From: Membranipora membranacea
Taxonomy: Eukaryota; Bryozoa; Gymnolaemata; Cheilostomatida; Membraniporidae
DNA length: 64,000 nt
Assembly (NCBI GenBank): GCA_914767715.1
Contig: OU612066.1
Location: 32,214,283-32,278,282 of the forward strand
Reading direction: 5' to 3'
The notes beneath the pieces are model-generated. The model was given only the letters and a program-made list of their open reading frames with translations, did not search any database and was not told the origin of the DNA. Below are positions 35,661 through 47,560 of the stretch, piece by piece. Every line of letters starts with the position of its first letter. Position 1 is the first letter of the stretch. Both the position numbers and the translations under genes were made by a program.

Positions 35661-37600
35661 CTCGGTTAGCAACTCACGGGTTATCTAGAGCGATCTGTCA
35701 CTCTGTCTCAGGCTCTACTTTCTAGGCTTTCATGTCTAGTTTGTCCTCTTATAGTTCTAACTCTTCATCCTTGGCATAGATCTCAATAGATTCTTCCCCA
35801 GCACATACACTATTATGTGTGCCTGCTGCATGTCAGATTTGTTACTTTTATACCAGTCACGATGCTATTTTTTTTTACCTTGTATCTCTTGTTCCCAGTC
35901 CCTAGTGCCTGCAGCAACTGGTCAAATATGTATTGTTATCAACCTCTGCTGCACTTAGATACTCAGCTGTGAACCGGTCCTTATCCTAGCATTAATAGTT
36001 CAGATTTTGCAAGCTTAGGCTCTAAAATATCTACTACTACTTCTAATTTTACTGTCAATTCGTTTTTACAATTATCAGATCTGACCTGAAATATAGTTTC
36101 GATGGTGCTCCAGTGCTAATGCCATAAACTTTCTCCACCCAACCTATTCCATTTTTAAACCTGAGAGCAGCAGCGTAGCATCTATATTGCCAAGACCCAC
36201 GCTGACCACTTTATACCCGTCAATCTGAGACCGCACATTCATAAATGCCTCAGCAAGGTTTGAAGTCTTCTGTTGGATCAGGCTTTCAGAATTGCGCGCC
36301 AAATTATCCAGCTCAACCTAGCAATGATGCTATTTAAACCGATGTCTTCTCAAAGAGCCTACTCTCAATCTACCCCTTTGAAGCCTCGTCCTCGGGTTCA
36401 AAGCCTGAACACTGATGGAAAAATATATAAAACACAAATACCACAACAGGATTTGTGTATGCCGACCTACATTTATTATAGTAATTAGGACTGAATCAAC
36501 GTCAACAGTAACACTGTCTCCACCATCCCTCTTACAAAGGTCGTCGGAACGTTGTCCATGGTCTCCAAAAACATGACATACACAGTTCCATTATCATGGG
36601 CTAGTGTCAGAGACAATCGGATTTGCTGGATTCTTACCAGCTTTACCGCAAAAGTAACTGGATTGTAAAAAAACAACTAAGGTGGAAAGTTTCGTTTGGT
36701 ATGCTTGTCATGGTTCACCGACTCGATATGAGCCCATGTCACTTTTTCACCCTCTGATCATTTTTAGTTGTAAATTGTTTTTTTGTTGTCACTGTCGAAC
36801 AGTGCATTTCTGAAATTATCAAGAGAGATATTACAACACCTTTCTTATTGATTTAGATAAGGGAAGTATCTTTTTGAGATAAATGTCAGCAATTAATGGA
36901 ATGAACTACTTGCCAGATGAGGTTGATTCAACCGAACAATGATATCTTCTATCTACTCCCTCATGAAATTTTATTGCCAGATGGGATGAATCTTCTGTTC
37001 AATGGTGATCCAACTAAGATGGTTGCGTGCACTGTGAGGTTTGCTGACATCAGATATCTGACCAAAAATTACCTGCTTATGTCCAAATAGCTGGCCGTTT
37101 TGTTATGAAGAATCATACAGGGTAGCTGAAATTGGTTTAGGTCCAGAAATACTGCATAAAACGATTTCCAATTTCTGCGGCCTCTCCACATACCCCTTAG
37201 GAATGGCAAGAAGCATAATGACACCTAGTGATCATAATTTAGAGTTTCATATTTTGATATGTGACTTCATAGTAATGTATGTCTTTTTATGATATGTAGA
37301 TGAAGGAAATATTGTTGTTCGATATCTTCTCACTAATTAAAAGGTCTCTTGGTGTGAGGATTACACACAAGGCCTTCCTTCACTTCATTGAAAGACAGTA
37401 TTCTGTATCTCGCTTTAGTTGGTAGTCTCCCAATTGATCTCTTCAGTCCGTCAATATTGCTGAACTATTAATGAACTGGGTAGAGACATGGGTGACAGTC
37501 TTCTTAGTATCCAGGGGTAGGCAACAACAATATATAACCTGATACATCTGAAATACAATGGATGTTACCAAGAATGTTATACATTTTGTCTGTATATTTC
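35661..37600. other. No recognised gene
   Basis: Short frames only, no domain or exon chain. Nothing supportable is seen apart from the inverted repeat that follows. Confidence 0.4.
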
Positions 37601-37602
37601 AC

Positions 37603-37712
37603 GACTTAAGATATTGAAATTTCCACTCTGAGATGGTGGAGAAAGGGTACGATCAAGTTCTGCATAAGTGCTCTCAAGCATGGCGAGTGGAAATTTCAAC
37701 ATCTTAAGTCAC
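37603..37712. repeat. Short inverted repeat
   Basis: GACTTAAGATATTGAAATTT near 37,604 is matched in reverse complement by AAATTTCAACATCTTAAGTC near 37,710, with about 60 bases between. One mismatch is seen. Confidence 0.8.
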
Positions 37713-37879
37713 AGATCAATATTCTGAAATTTGGTCTTCATTTGAATCTGGTCTCTGTCGGTATTTTTAACCTCCTATACAAGAAAAGGATGCTTGATAT
37801 ATTATACAATATGTAACGGTTTCAATGCTATGCTCGTTGCTTTTTTCAGAAATATGAGCCCTCAGTTTGTGGGAAGCCA

Positions 37880-38420
37880 ATTTGAAGATTATGAGGATGT
37901 CGTACTCCATTTACCCGTGTGCATATCCTCAATCCTCATATCCTCAATAGTTTCCTCTTCTGATATGTCTTTCCACAGTTTATCCACATACTGGTCTAAC
38001 CTTTCTCGCACATGATTGTGTCCAGTTGCTGCTGGTCGATGCAGATTTTGATGTGACCTCCTAACTCAGGAATGTCATTAAATATTTCTGCCACATTCTC
38101 ACAGTATGCCACTTGCAGATTGGACTCTCCAACTTCTTCTTCAGATTTTGGAAGAGAGTATTCGAAGGCTGATCTGGTATCTGATAAGGTTGATCTGGTA
38201 TCTGATAAGGCACACTTGGCTGTCCTGGCTGAATGGGGTTGGTATTTTGGTGTTTTTTTTCCTCCTGATACTTTGGATGATCACTTTCTTGCAAGCTTAC
38301 ACCCTTAAGCTGAACGTATCCATCGCTTTTTCTCTCCATGTAGCCTACATGTTTTGAACCATGGTACAAGTAGTTTTCATCATGTGTGATAGAGAAGTTA
38401 TTCTGAGTAGTAGATTTATA
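37880..38420 (-). pseudogene. Unrecognised coding exon, frameshifted
   Basis: The minus strand is open from about 38,420 with ERKSDGYVQLKGVSLQES, a Pro/Gln-rich part with two tandem PYQIPDQ units, and LFQNLKKKLE. After a shift near 38,120 the reading continues VAYCENVAEIFNDIPELGG, and after another shift near 38,010 VRERLDQYVDKLWKDISEE to a stop near 37,880. Coherent protein-like text across two shifts suggests a decayed gene. I do not recognise it. Confidence 0.4.
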
Positions 38421-39129
38421 TATGTGAGTAGGGGTTGGCAATGTTCTCAGACAAGCGCTGAGTTTTTTTTGGAATACTGTTTCTTGATGCAAAAACATTT
38501 CTCCTATTGGATCATGCTTGAGACACTTGAAAAAGACTTAACACAGGTCAGAGAGTCTAGAGATCTTTTTTATCACGATCGTAAGCACCTACGAAACGGC
38601 TATTACATCCTAATAATGTGCTAAATAAGAGGTGTACATGATGAATAACTGCCGAACAAATTGAATTTTTAAACTGTAAGCCTGCCCTTGTATTGTGAAT
38701 ATGTCGAGACTGTCTGATCTAGCTCTGAGTCATAAACTTTAAAATGACATGTTATGCTGATATATTTTCAATTTGTTTTCTCTTAAATGCAACTGCAATC
38801 TGTCTAAAGTGATTTTTAGGAACTAGCAGAAAAAAAAAGATTTTGAGCTGGTCCGTATTGTTGCAGAATGATTGCATGTGCTCTGTGTTGGTGAAATTCT
38901 TATCCTCTTGAACCTCGTTTTTACCTCCGTCATGGTATTCACGATACCCCACAGATCCGAACACATTCTGAAAAGAAACCTGTAAGTCTGTACCCTCTCC
39001 AGTTCATTTGCGACAAAGATAAATGCTCACTTGATAAAATCTTAGGGATTTTTAAAGATTGTGCTCGTTTTTCTTTACTATGAACTCCTTCGACTCCTGT
39101 TCGTCGAGCAGAAAAAAAAAATTACCCTT

Positions 39130-39390
39130 TCCTTGTGTGGGATTCCCATTTTGGAGAAGTTGTTGAAGTATACAGCGTCACTTGGTATCCTCAACATGCT
39201 CCACCCAATGTTTCGTGGCGTTCTTGTGGTAATCTCAATCGTTCTTCTCGCCCTTGACAGCCGATAAATGAAAACGCTCTGCTCGTTCGTTGGCCAGCTC
39301 TCCCGGGTATTGCCTCAGCAGGTCTGAGGGCAAATGCCTCGTCTCCGAGCAGAGTCTAGTTCTGCGGGTCTGGTACTCCTGGAACGAGAA
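39130..39390 (-). pseudogene. PIF/Harbinger transposase C-terminal fragment
   Basis: Three minus-strand frames give GDEAFALRP, then LLRQYPGELANERAER, then FIYRLSRARRTIE. These are the consecutive blocks around the last catalytic aspartate and the FNYRLSRARR(x)(I/V)EN segment of HARBI1-like DDE nucleases. Two frameshifts separate them, and the motif after RRTIE has lost the FG word. It is a dead fragment with no TIRs recognised around it. Confidence 0.7.
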
Positions 39391-39597
39391 ATGCAGTGTG
39401 AGAGAGAATGGTTCACCTTCCCTAAATTATAAACCATTAAATATATGACATACAGTAGATGCATTGAAAGTTACGACAATTAACTTAAATTTGGTTAGTT
39501 TTCTTCTCTATGTTAAAGTAAAGACAACTTCAAAAATTACCTGATGAACCAGTGCATTTCAAGATAGGATATTCACTGAAAGATTGAGGTGATCAAC

Positions 39598-39661
39598 TGA
39601 CGATACTGTGTCATAATCGCTAGTGGATTAATCCACTAGCGATTATGACACAGTATCGTCA
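39598..39661. repeat. 64-bp perfect palindrome
   Basis: Bases 39,598-39,629 (TGACGATACTGTGTCATAAT onward) are exactly the reverse complement of 39,630-39,661, with no spacer. It would extrude as a 32-bp hairpin. Confidence 0.97.
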
Positions 39662-39951
39662 AGGGTCCCCACAGCCACATATAGGTACTTATATGTGATA
39701 TGCAGAGCTGCAGTTTGGTCGAGCTTTTATAGCTACGTGCTAGGGCATTGAAGAGGCGAAGAACATTTGTTAGAGTTGCAACAACAAAATTTTGTAGCCC
39801 GCACATAACAGCGTAAAGGAGAGTGTCCTATGGTTCAAAGTTTCAAGATTTGGTTTGAAACAGTCATAGTCCTGATTATTTGGTGAATCTTGGCTTCATA
39901 TTTGGTGAATCTCAGCTGGTTCTTTTCGCAATTCACGAAGCATTGTGAAAT

Positions 39952-40322
39952 TCACATGTCTTTATAAAATTACAGCCACGCGAAAGGCTGAAAATGGTTG
40001 ACAAGACATGGTAGTCTCACAAGAGTCTGCCCAAAACTTACCAATACAACAAAGGAAATCCCACCGCTCAGAAAACCCTTCTGCCACATTCTTCCATTCC
40101 TGAGGTGTATTGGGTGTACGCACAAACTCGCTCATCCAAAAGCTCATTCACTATGGCATCACAAACCCCCAACACAATCTGTCTTATCGTTGACACTCCT
40201 ACAAGCAATGTATGACATCGTATATTATTTCTCACTTAAACGGTACCACCATATCCTAGGTCTATGAGAAATAGACCATGTAAGGGTACATAGATGCGAC
40301 AAGCATTACCGTGTTTATGAAT
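39952..40322 (+). repeat. Dispersed repeat, inverted copy of 36-395
   Basis: Matches the first 0.4 kb of the window in opposite orientation. Shared landmarks include TAAACACGGTAAT, CCTAGGATATGGTGGTACC and CATACATTGCTTGTAGGAG on the appropriate strands. Confidence 0.75.
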
Positions 40323-41006
40323 GGTGATGGGCTGTCATATCTACCGACTTATTTCTTTCTAAAATATGATACCCGAACCCAACATGTTCTAAACTTAGTA
40401 GTTACTTGGTTCCTGCTTACTTTGCAGGACAAACAAACACAGCTTCGTCTGGCTCAGGTAACTGCACTAGGCATTTGGGTGGAAGTCGCTTTGGCAGGGA
40501 GACGAGACAGATACAATCAGAACGATTGGTAGGATGACAATAGTTTGATTGTACCTTCATATCCTGTTAACCAAGTTTGAGACATTATATATGAGAGCTC
40601 GAGCTTGTGGTTTTAGATATCAGTTCATGACTTACCTATTCTGAATAGAAGCGACAGAATGGTGAGGGAGTATCCAGTAGCTACGTAAAAAAGTGTGACA
40701 TTCAGTCGCATCTCTGGCGGTTAATATATCCTGAACTTCGTGTTCTGTTTTGATATAAAATGACGTAGCAAAGTAAGAAGAGTATAAAAACGTGTAGTAA
40801 AAAAACGAAAGCTCCTATAGTACATGGTGCCTCTCTGATCCTGTGTTGATGATATCCAAATGATAATAGTACAAAATAATATTTTTGAACTTCAAAAGAC
40901 CTAGTTTTAGAGCATCATCTAATACTACAAGCCTGACTGACAATTTTACATGCACTTGTATTTTGAATTTATACTCTGGTCAATACAATCAATACATAAT
41001 GCTTAC

Positions 41007-41340
41007 CTGAAACTCCCTGTTGGCAGGTGAACCGTCAAGGACCGTTGTCATGATGCAGAGATTTTTCTGCATCAGTAGACAGATACCTTCCCAGAAGCTT
41101 TTGTGTTTATCAGTGTCACAGGCTGAGGTCGTGGCGAAATACAATAGAGGATAGCTAAAGTTAGTGAAAGCACATGTCTAGAATAACTGGAGGACATGGG
41201 TCCCAAGCTCACTTGACTCTTCCCGTTTGATTTTGAGCACCCCTGGGTTAGATGATATCAGCTTAATATTTTGGAAAATCCCACTTCCAACTGCCTGAGC
41301 TACTTGAGGTTCTTGTACTGTTTCAGATACCGGAACAGCC
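41007..41340 (-). pseudogene. P-element-like transposase core exon, copy 2
   Basis: The minus strand reads LGTHVLQLF (then one in-frame stop) FTNFSYPLLYFATTS, SFWEGICLLM and TVLDGSPANREFQ, ending at a GTAAGC donor (41,001-41,006). This matches the order GTH..Q, F-PLAYF, W, then DGxSxNR in P-element/THAP9-type transposases, where the Asp of DG is catalytic. It is clearly paralogous to 42,312-42,530. Neighbouring exons of this copy were not recognised, except a possible small one near 40,429-40,458. Confidence 0.6.
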
Positions 41341-41639
41341 TTTCTTTTTTCTTATAAGTTCAATAAGTGTGAGTAGAGTTTTACACTATTCGCAGAGCAA
41401 GTTTTGGGACATCGGGGTTCTGCAATCTGCAGACCGCAGTCGCACCGCTCCCTCAAAGCTCCTCACCCAAACCTTATATGGAAGTGTCCATCTTTATTTG
41501 GAATTGAGAGTTGATCTCACAGTACTTATGGTGTAGGATTTTCTTGCATTTTTTGTTGTATTTTCTTACCTATATTTTTACAGGACAGGTATATTAAATC
41601 TAATGTATATCATAGTTAAGCTGATGTTAACATACTTTC

Positions 41640-42990
41640 TCCATTAGATTTACTCTCATGCTAGAAAGGTTATCTAGGTATACACTCTCTGAGATTAGCC
41701 CCGTGTAGCTCCACCCCACTGGTCCCATCAGGTTAAACACATCAATGATATATTTCCATATAACCTGTTCCCATTCAATCTCATAAGCCTTATGTGCGTG
41801 TTAGTCTCCGTGCCACTGTTCTCATAAGCAATTCTAAAACAAAATTGAGGGAAAAATTACAAAGGTTTTCCAAAAAGAAGCAAATACCAAACGGTGCTAT
41901 GGGAAATTCTAGCATCTGGTATAAGCACCTGAAGTTGGACCCTGAAGCTTCGTGAGCATTGAATAGTTCGTTTTTTATGCAATTTTGATTATTGATAGAA
42001 GTGTGTGTTGTTGAAAGTATATAAAACAAATCCTGTCTCTGTAAAGTTGAATATTCATACCTGAGTTTTTTCATAAGATGTGGAGGGTCAGACATTATTA
42101 TAAGCTTGTCTCCTTTTCTGAGCGGATATTTTGTGTGAGGTGACGGCTTGAGGCAGGCGCACATATAAAGCTCTATAATAACAAGAAACAACACATTTAC
42201 CAATCACATCAGGCAGCCTATTATATGCGACCATAAATATTGCACCATGAACCCTCACTTTAGCTGGCATATTCATAATATTAACGTTTATTATCTCGAT
42301 ATTGACAGTACCTCGAACCTCCTGTTTAGTACAGAGCCATCCGATATCACACCCAAGACAAGGAAGCTGGCTGCTATGAGATACTCCACTCCTATCCAAA
42401 ACCACGTAAGGATGTCCTCAGTAGGTGCCTTCTTTCTTATAAAGTATGCCAGGGGAAAGCTGAATGGAACGATTGCACCTGTCCAGTAAAACTGAATTAT
42501 ATGAGTCCCAACTTCAGGTGAAGTATTACAGGAAATCCTGAAACATCAGTTACAAACATTAACAACCTAGGGTGATATCTGCTAGAACTGGTAGCCATAA
42601 TATGGTGGCTCATTATAGTTAAATGATATATGGCTCTGGATAGCATGGAAAAATTTCTTTTTGTCATGTTAGCAAAACTTAGACATAGACTATATGTAAC
42701 ACATCAGTAAGAGATTGTCAACTTACCCACTAAATCTCCTATGTGATGATTGTAGACTATACCCTCTTTCGACTTGACCTCAGGCAAAGCAGATGATACC
42801 ATCTGGTGTTTCGGTGGTAGATCAAGCAAAGACATTGTATCCCTGAGGTTATCCCAACCACTGGTGCTGTGGGAATAGCTCTTGTATCTCGTCACAATTT
42901 AAGAACTGGGGAGACACAGTCCAGCCTTCCTTGGCTTATCAAGTTCATCTTGATTAAATTACAGTACTACTTCACTTGGAAAAGATTTAA
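41640..42990 (-). pseudogene. P-element/THAP9-like transposase remnant, several exons
   Basis: In 5' to 3' order on the minus strand: 42,990-42,727 (LDKPRKAGLCLPSS, one stop, then TRYKSYSHSTSGW and EVKSKEGIVYNHH, donor GTAAGT); 42,530-42,312 (GAIVPFSFPLAYF, GVISDGSVLNRRF); about 42,184-42,090 (KLIIMSDPPHLMKKLR, donor GTATGA); and from about 41,830 (NSGTETNTHIRLM, then after a shift VIWKYIIDVFN). This is the order of P-element-type transposases, including the SDPPHLxK block. THAP DNA-binding sequence is not seen. The in-frame stop, the frameshift and an unmatched phase between the second and third segments show it is inactive. Confidence 0.65.
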
Positions 42991-43480
42991 AACTCAACAC
43001 AATTTTTTAATTTGTTGCAATGAAATGATATGTTTCGTAATAATAACGAAAATTCCTCAACAACTTAAATGAAGTTGAGTGCACCGAGCATTTTTAAAAG
43101 AATGATTTGCACAATTTTTTACTTGAGTCATTGTATGTCCAGTGTTACAGCTTCAAAGGATGTATTATTTCACCTCAAGTTTTCTTGAATCATACAAGCC
43201 TAGGAGTATCTTCGTTTAACAGATCGATTAAAGTCGCAAAAGCTGGCATTACGATACCCTCTTCTGAGGGCTCCGACACAAAACAACGATGACCGAGCAA
43301 CTGCCCCACAGCAAGCAGCAGACAGACAGGCTCGGCGACAGACAACAAGCAAGGGGCAGGCAGACAATATCTATAAACATAGCTCATGATTTTAATTTTT
43401 AAACCTGAAGAGATAACAATGAATACAATAATCACAATGGTATCAATGGTTGTACAATGTGTACTTGTCTATCAGACAAG
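42991..43480. other. No recognised gene
   Basis: Sequence between the P-like remnant and the 3' end of the next LINE. Short frames only; some of it may be LINE 3' untranslated sequence. Confidence 0.4.
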
Positions 43481-45169
43481 TTTATGAATGCGATGTTTGA
43501 AAGCAAACTTCAGAATGTCGGTTGAGATGGTGCTGTTAGTTGCACCATGGCGTGTATCATGTTCGTCAGAGAAATGCAAGGAACGCCTGTCAATATCAAG
43601 GGCAGCCTGACCACAAAGCATCCTATGGTTTTTTCCAAAGTATCCCATCCATAAGTCATCATCAGGTCAGAGATGTGGTCACTTTTTCTCAAAAAGTATA
43701 CCCAACGGAATGCCTTACGATTAATACCTTCAAGTTGTTCAATATGTTTGGCTTTATAGGGGGACCAGGTTTGAGAGGCAAACTCCATAATGGGACGGCA
43801 GACTGTTTTATACGCTATTGATCTTGTTTTAGGTTTAGGTTTCATATGGAGAGAGCTTTGCTTTAGAACAGACTTTTTTTGTGTTGGTCAAATGATAGTC
43901 TTCTATCAATGGTGACTCCAAGATATTCAACTGAGTCAACATTAACCAGTGATTCACTTTTCATTTCATGTTGACAATCGTGTGGATTTTCGGTGTTTCG
44001 CTGTATGCAGATATGCTCACACTTTTTAACATTGAATTTCATCTGAGAATTTTCAGCCCATTTCATAAGATTATCCAAATCATGTTGAAATGCATTACTG
44101 TCAGAATTTTTTGTTATGGGTCTGTACAGTAAAGAATCCTCAGCATACAGTTTAAGAGTGTTACATTCAACAGATTTATTCATGTCATTTATAAAGATAT
44201 TAAATAAAAGTGGACCCAGAACGCTATCCTGTGGTACCCCAGAGGTGACATTTCTAGATGTAGATTTGACATTGTTAATACAGACAGATAAATTACGATT
44301 TTGAAGCCAAGACATAATCCAATTTACAGTTTCAGTGTGTACACCAACATTCAGAAGTTAAATTTTTAATTTGCTATGAGACACGACATCAAATGCTTTG
44401 GAAAAATCAAGGACTGCTATGTCGACAGGGATAGAATTGTCGAAGTAGTCTATAAATTCTGTCACCGTATTTAATAGCTGAGTATCACACCCATGTTTTG
44501 ACCGGAAGCCATGTTGATGCTCATACAAAATATCATGGAATTCCAGAAAATTATGTACATTGTGAGCGATAACATAATATTCAGAGATTTTTGATACTAT
44601 TGATGTGATGGAAATAGGCCTGTAGTTGAGCGGATCTGCTCTACTGCCTTTTTATAAAGCGGGACAAGTAGTATCATAAAAATATTGGAACATTTTAGTA
44701 AGGGTTGCGTCAATGTGTGGTGCGAAGAATTTTAGTAATGGTGGGGATAATGCATCAGGTCCTGCTCCCTTCCGAGTGTCAAGCAAGTTTTATTGTTTAC
44801 GAATATCAATTTTATAAAAAATTACTGGATTAGATAAGGTATCATGGAGCGCTAGAGTTGAGGTAATATTATCATCTACAGTGAAAACAGAAGCAAAAGA
44901 ATCGGCGAAGCACTCTGCTATGGCTGTGTTATCATTAGCAGGCACATTATCTAGTTGATTGACTGTATTAGTACTTCTTTTCTTGCTAGCAATAAAGCAA
45001 TATGGAGGCTTTGAATCACCATGTTCAAGTTTTTTACATATATGCTGATTTTCGAGAGACGCATCATAGTTGAACCATGGGTCATCAGTAGTTTTACGAC
45101 TATATATAGAGCCATTTCTTACCTGAAATTGTTGACTGTTGTGACTGTGGTTAGATTTGAGTACATCTG
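43481..45169 (-). mobile_element. LINE (Jockey/CR1-group), 5' truncated
   Basis: Minus strand, 5' to 3': a linker at 45,169-44,790; RT start (YRPIS-like words, EHQHGFRSKHGCDTQLLN) near 44,600-44,440; palm VLDFSKAFDVV near 44,400; SGVPQDSVLGPLLFNIFIND at about 44,240; LYAEDSLLY at about 44,140; VEYLGVTIDRRLSFDQH near 43,900; and the C-terminal AYKTVCRPIMEFASQTW at 43,845-43,510. Two invariant positions are altered: SVLGP is preceded by Asp instead of Gly, and YADD reads YAED. Frameshifts near 44,320 and 43,855 also break it. No endonuclease is present. Confidence 0.8.
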
Positions 45170-46210
45170 ATAGCATTATCTAAGTAGTTTATCACTACGA
45201 CACTCTCACAATCGCTCTCTCCCTTACCATGCCTGCTGCCAAACCAGTTCCATTTAATGTGGTGACTCGAACCAAATGATGGAGATAAGTTAAACAGTGG
45301 GATCCTTGATTTATATTGACAGGAGCAACCGTCAGACCAGATCACCAAGCTGGTGACTTCGAGATATAACATGGAGATGTGGGTGCTTAGCACTGTAAGA
45401 CAATTCTTGACTGAGCAGGCATCATGTTTGAGGCCATCACTGACATCACATCACACAACCATAAAGTCCCGTGTTTGATTTTTCAAGATTATAACCATCA
45501 AGTGAATAGTAACAGAATTCCGTCCAGAATAGCATGATTGAGACTCCGCAAACTGACCGGCAAAGTCAACAATAACTGCTGCCTCACTACTCTGCAATTA
45601 GCCTTGCATTTTTTTAATGCTGAGAGGTTGAGTGACAGCATGGTATATGTGCTTTGAGCAGAACTCCAACTGAGATTTTATCTCAGAGACTACCTCACAT
45701 CGATAACTATAAATCTCTACCTTCTCTAGCTTCCTGACTTCCTTTCATCCGACATCTTCCACCACATGTGACCATTTAACATACTTCACCTTGTCACTGA
45801 CATTGTCAAACCAGTCCGCAAAGTCGGCACAGTTTTAAGAAGTCTAGCATTTTGAACATTTTCTATCTAAACACTCCAAGTTATAAATATCACACACACG
45901 ATGTATGGCCAGAGTAACTTCGTCAAACAGGTAGGTTGGTGATGGTAGTGTTGACCTCTGAAATGACAGCTTTATTGAACTGGCTAACATTGAAACATTA
46001 TCACATATTTCACACAGGCACCGCAGCCACTTTGCTGATTTCATGAGTTTAACGCTACGTAGCTTCAGCTTGTCAAATGATATTTTACTTATTGCATGAT
46101 TTAACTCCTCCCTGAACATTTGAAATGTTCTTTTGCATGAAAATTTCATAGCACACATTACCCCACATTTGGACTTGTTCGGATGTGGTGATATTATGTT
46201 CACGATTATG
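45170..46210 (-). pseudogene. Decayed transposase-like element, same family as 2.9 kb and 28.1 kb
   Basis: Minus strand, 5' to 3': KWLRCLCEICDNVSML and a Cys-rich tail (46,203-45,844), then with shifts and stops WFDNVSDKVKYVKW, VIVDFAGQFAES, SDGLKHDACSV, VIWSDGCSCQYKSR and FGSRHGKGESD. The repeated Asp motifs (VDFA, SDxxxHD, WSDGC) suggest a DDE-type core. The LINE at 43.5-45.2 kb begins where this copy ends, so the LINE probably inserted into it. Many lesions. Confidence 0.55.
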
Positions 46211-47300
46211 GACTTTTAGCACTTTCTGGATCAAACATATAGAAATCCGTTGGTTAGTGCCCTTCTTAGACTTGTAAAACAATGCACTGCGGTTGATTTT
46301 CAGCACACTTGATACAGCCTTTTTGTAACAGGCAGTGGCTGAAAGCTTCATCCGCAGGGATTTCCCGCGTCATTATTTGTGCTGATCATGCGATCATGAA
46401 TGGGATGGTGCGACTTGATCTCAGTGGAAATGTGGTTTGCGAGTTGAGAGGTCAGCTGGTTACAATTTTCAATATTCAATATTCAAAAATGAAATTTGAG
46501 AGCTTGTAGAAGAATTTGAGGTAAGGTACATGTGAACAAACAGAGAACTTAGCATTGGCATCTTGTTGGTCTTTACCAAGGCATTTGACCAATGTATGAG
46601 AGATTTAATGTTTTGACGGTATTGCATAAGAACCCAGCTACTGATCCGAGTCTGTCTCTCAGCTCGGTCAGAGTGTAGATCTTCGAATGCGACGGGGGTG
46701 AAAAGATGTTTCAACTCTAATGAAGAAGGTTGATTTTTTTTAGCTTTCAATATAGCAGGATGAACTAGAGCAGGCACGAGGCTAGGCAGATTTGGTAAGA
46801 AACTTTATGAAGAGTGGTCGTTGTTGTTGTTATGATAATTTTCTGTAAGAGATATGCATTTAGTGAATAAATTATAAATGTCCTCATCTTGTTCCCGCCA
46901 AAACCACATAACCTTAGGGAGTATCTTGTCATTCTGTTTACACTCAAATGTTCTGATTTTTTGGATTATTTTGTTGTACAGTTGAACAATATCATGAACT
47001 GATAATAACAAGGTTGTTCTTTGTGATGAATTTGATTGGGATGTTACTGTGTACTTGTCTACTGACTGACTCATGGAAAGACATGTGACAGCATGGAAAG
47101 ACATGCTGACAAGCTGGAAAGACAGCTAAACCTACTACAAGGGGTCCCAGCAATGGGCCATGTAAGGCCAATAACCCTAACACGTACGCTGTGTTTCATA
47201 GGGTGGCAATGGTGGATTGGAATGTGCTGTGGGATGAGAGAACACAACTCCGAGTAGTGAATAGCGGGCTATCTAATTAGCGCCATCGACCCATTCTTTT
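46211..47300. other. No recognised gene
   Basis: Two minus-strand frames (46,351-46,085 and 46,777-46,469) could be 5' parts of the preceding transposase-like relic (KKGTNQRISICLIQKVL; RAERQTRISSWVLMQY) but match nothing I know. The rest is empty. Confidence 0.35.
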
Positions 47301-47307
47301 TTGGGGA

Positions 47308-47560
47308 TGGTGAGATGGCGCAATTGGTTAGCGCGCTTGCTATTCACTGCCAGGCGATTAGTGCCGCAGGAGTTGTGGGTTCGAGTCCCACTGGGGGAGC
47401 TTTCATTGTTGATTGTTTCAGCCCCCAGCACCCTCGGGTGTATACCTCTCCTGTTGAACTCCAACATGTCTATTCACCTTGAGAAATTTCTGCCTACAGT
47501 CTTATTTCCCGAGATCCGTTGTCTAAAAATAATGATTAAGATACTCTGAAGTAATAAATA
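47308..47560 (+). mobile_element. tRNA-headed SINE
   Basis: A polymerase III box A (TGGCGCAATTGG, 47,316-47,327) and box B (GGTTCGAGTCC, 47,378-47,388) stand 50 bases apart. The supposed acceptor arms do not pair, and a long arm lies between the boxes, so it is not a working tRNA gene. About 150 bases of unrelated body follow, ending in an A/T-rich tail with AATAAATAAAAAGG. This is the layout of a tRNA-derived SINE. No second copy was noticed in the window. Confidence 0.65.

Noticed and set aside
38061-38357. Plus-strand frames over 38.1-38.4 kb
   Set aside because: They are antisense to the more coherent minus-strand unknown exon; their internal repeat is the shadow of PYQIPDQ.
47308-47400. 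Functional tRNA gene
   Set aside because: Box A and box B are good, but the acceptor arms do not pair and the region between the boxes is not a normal anticodon arm; a SINE head fits better.
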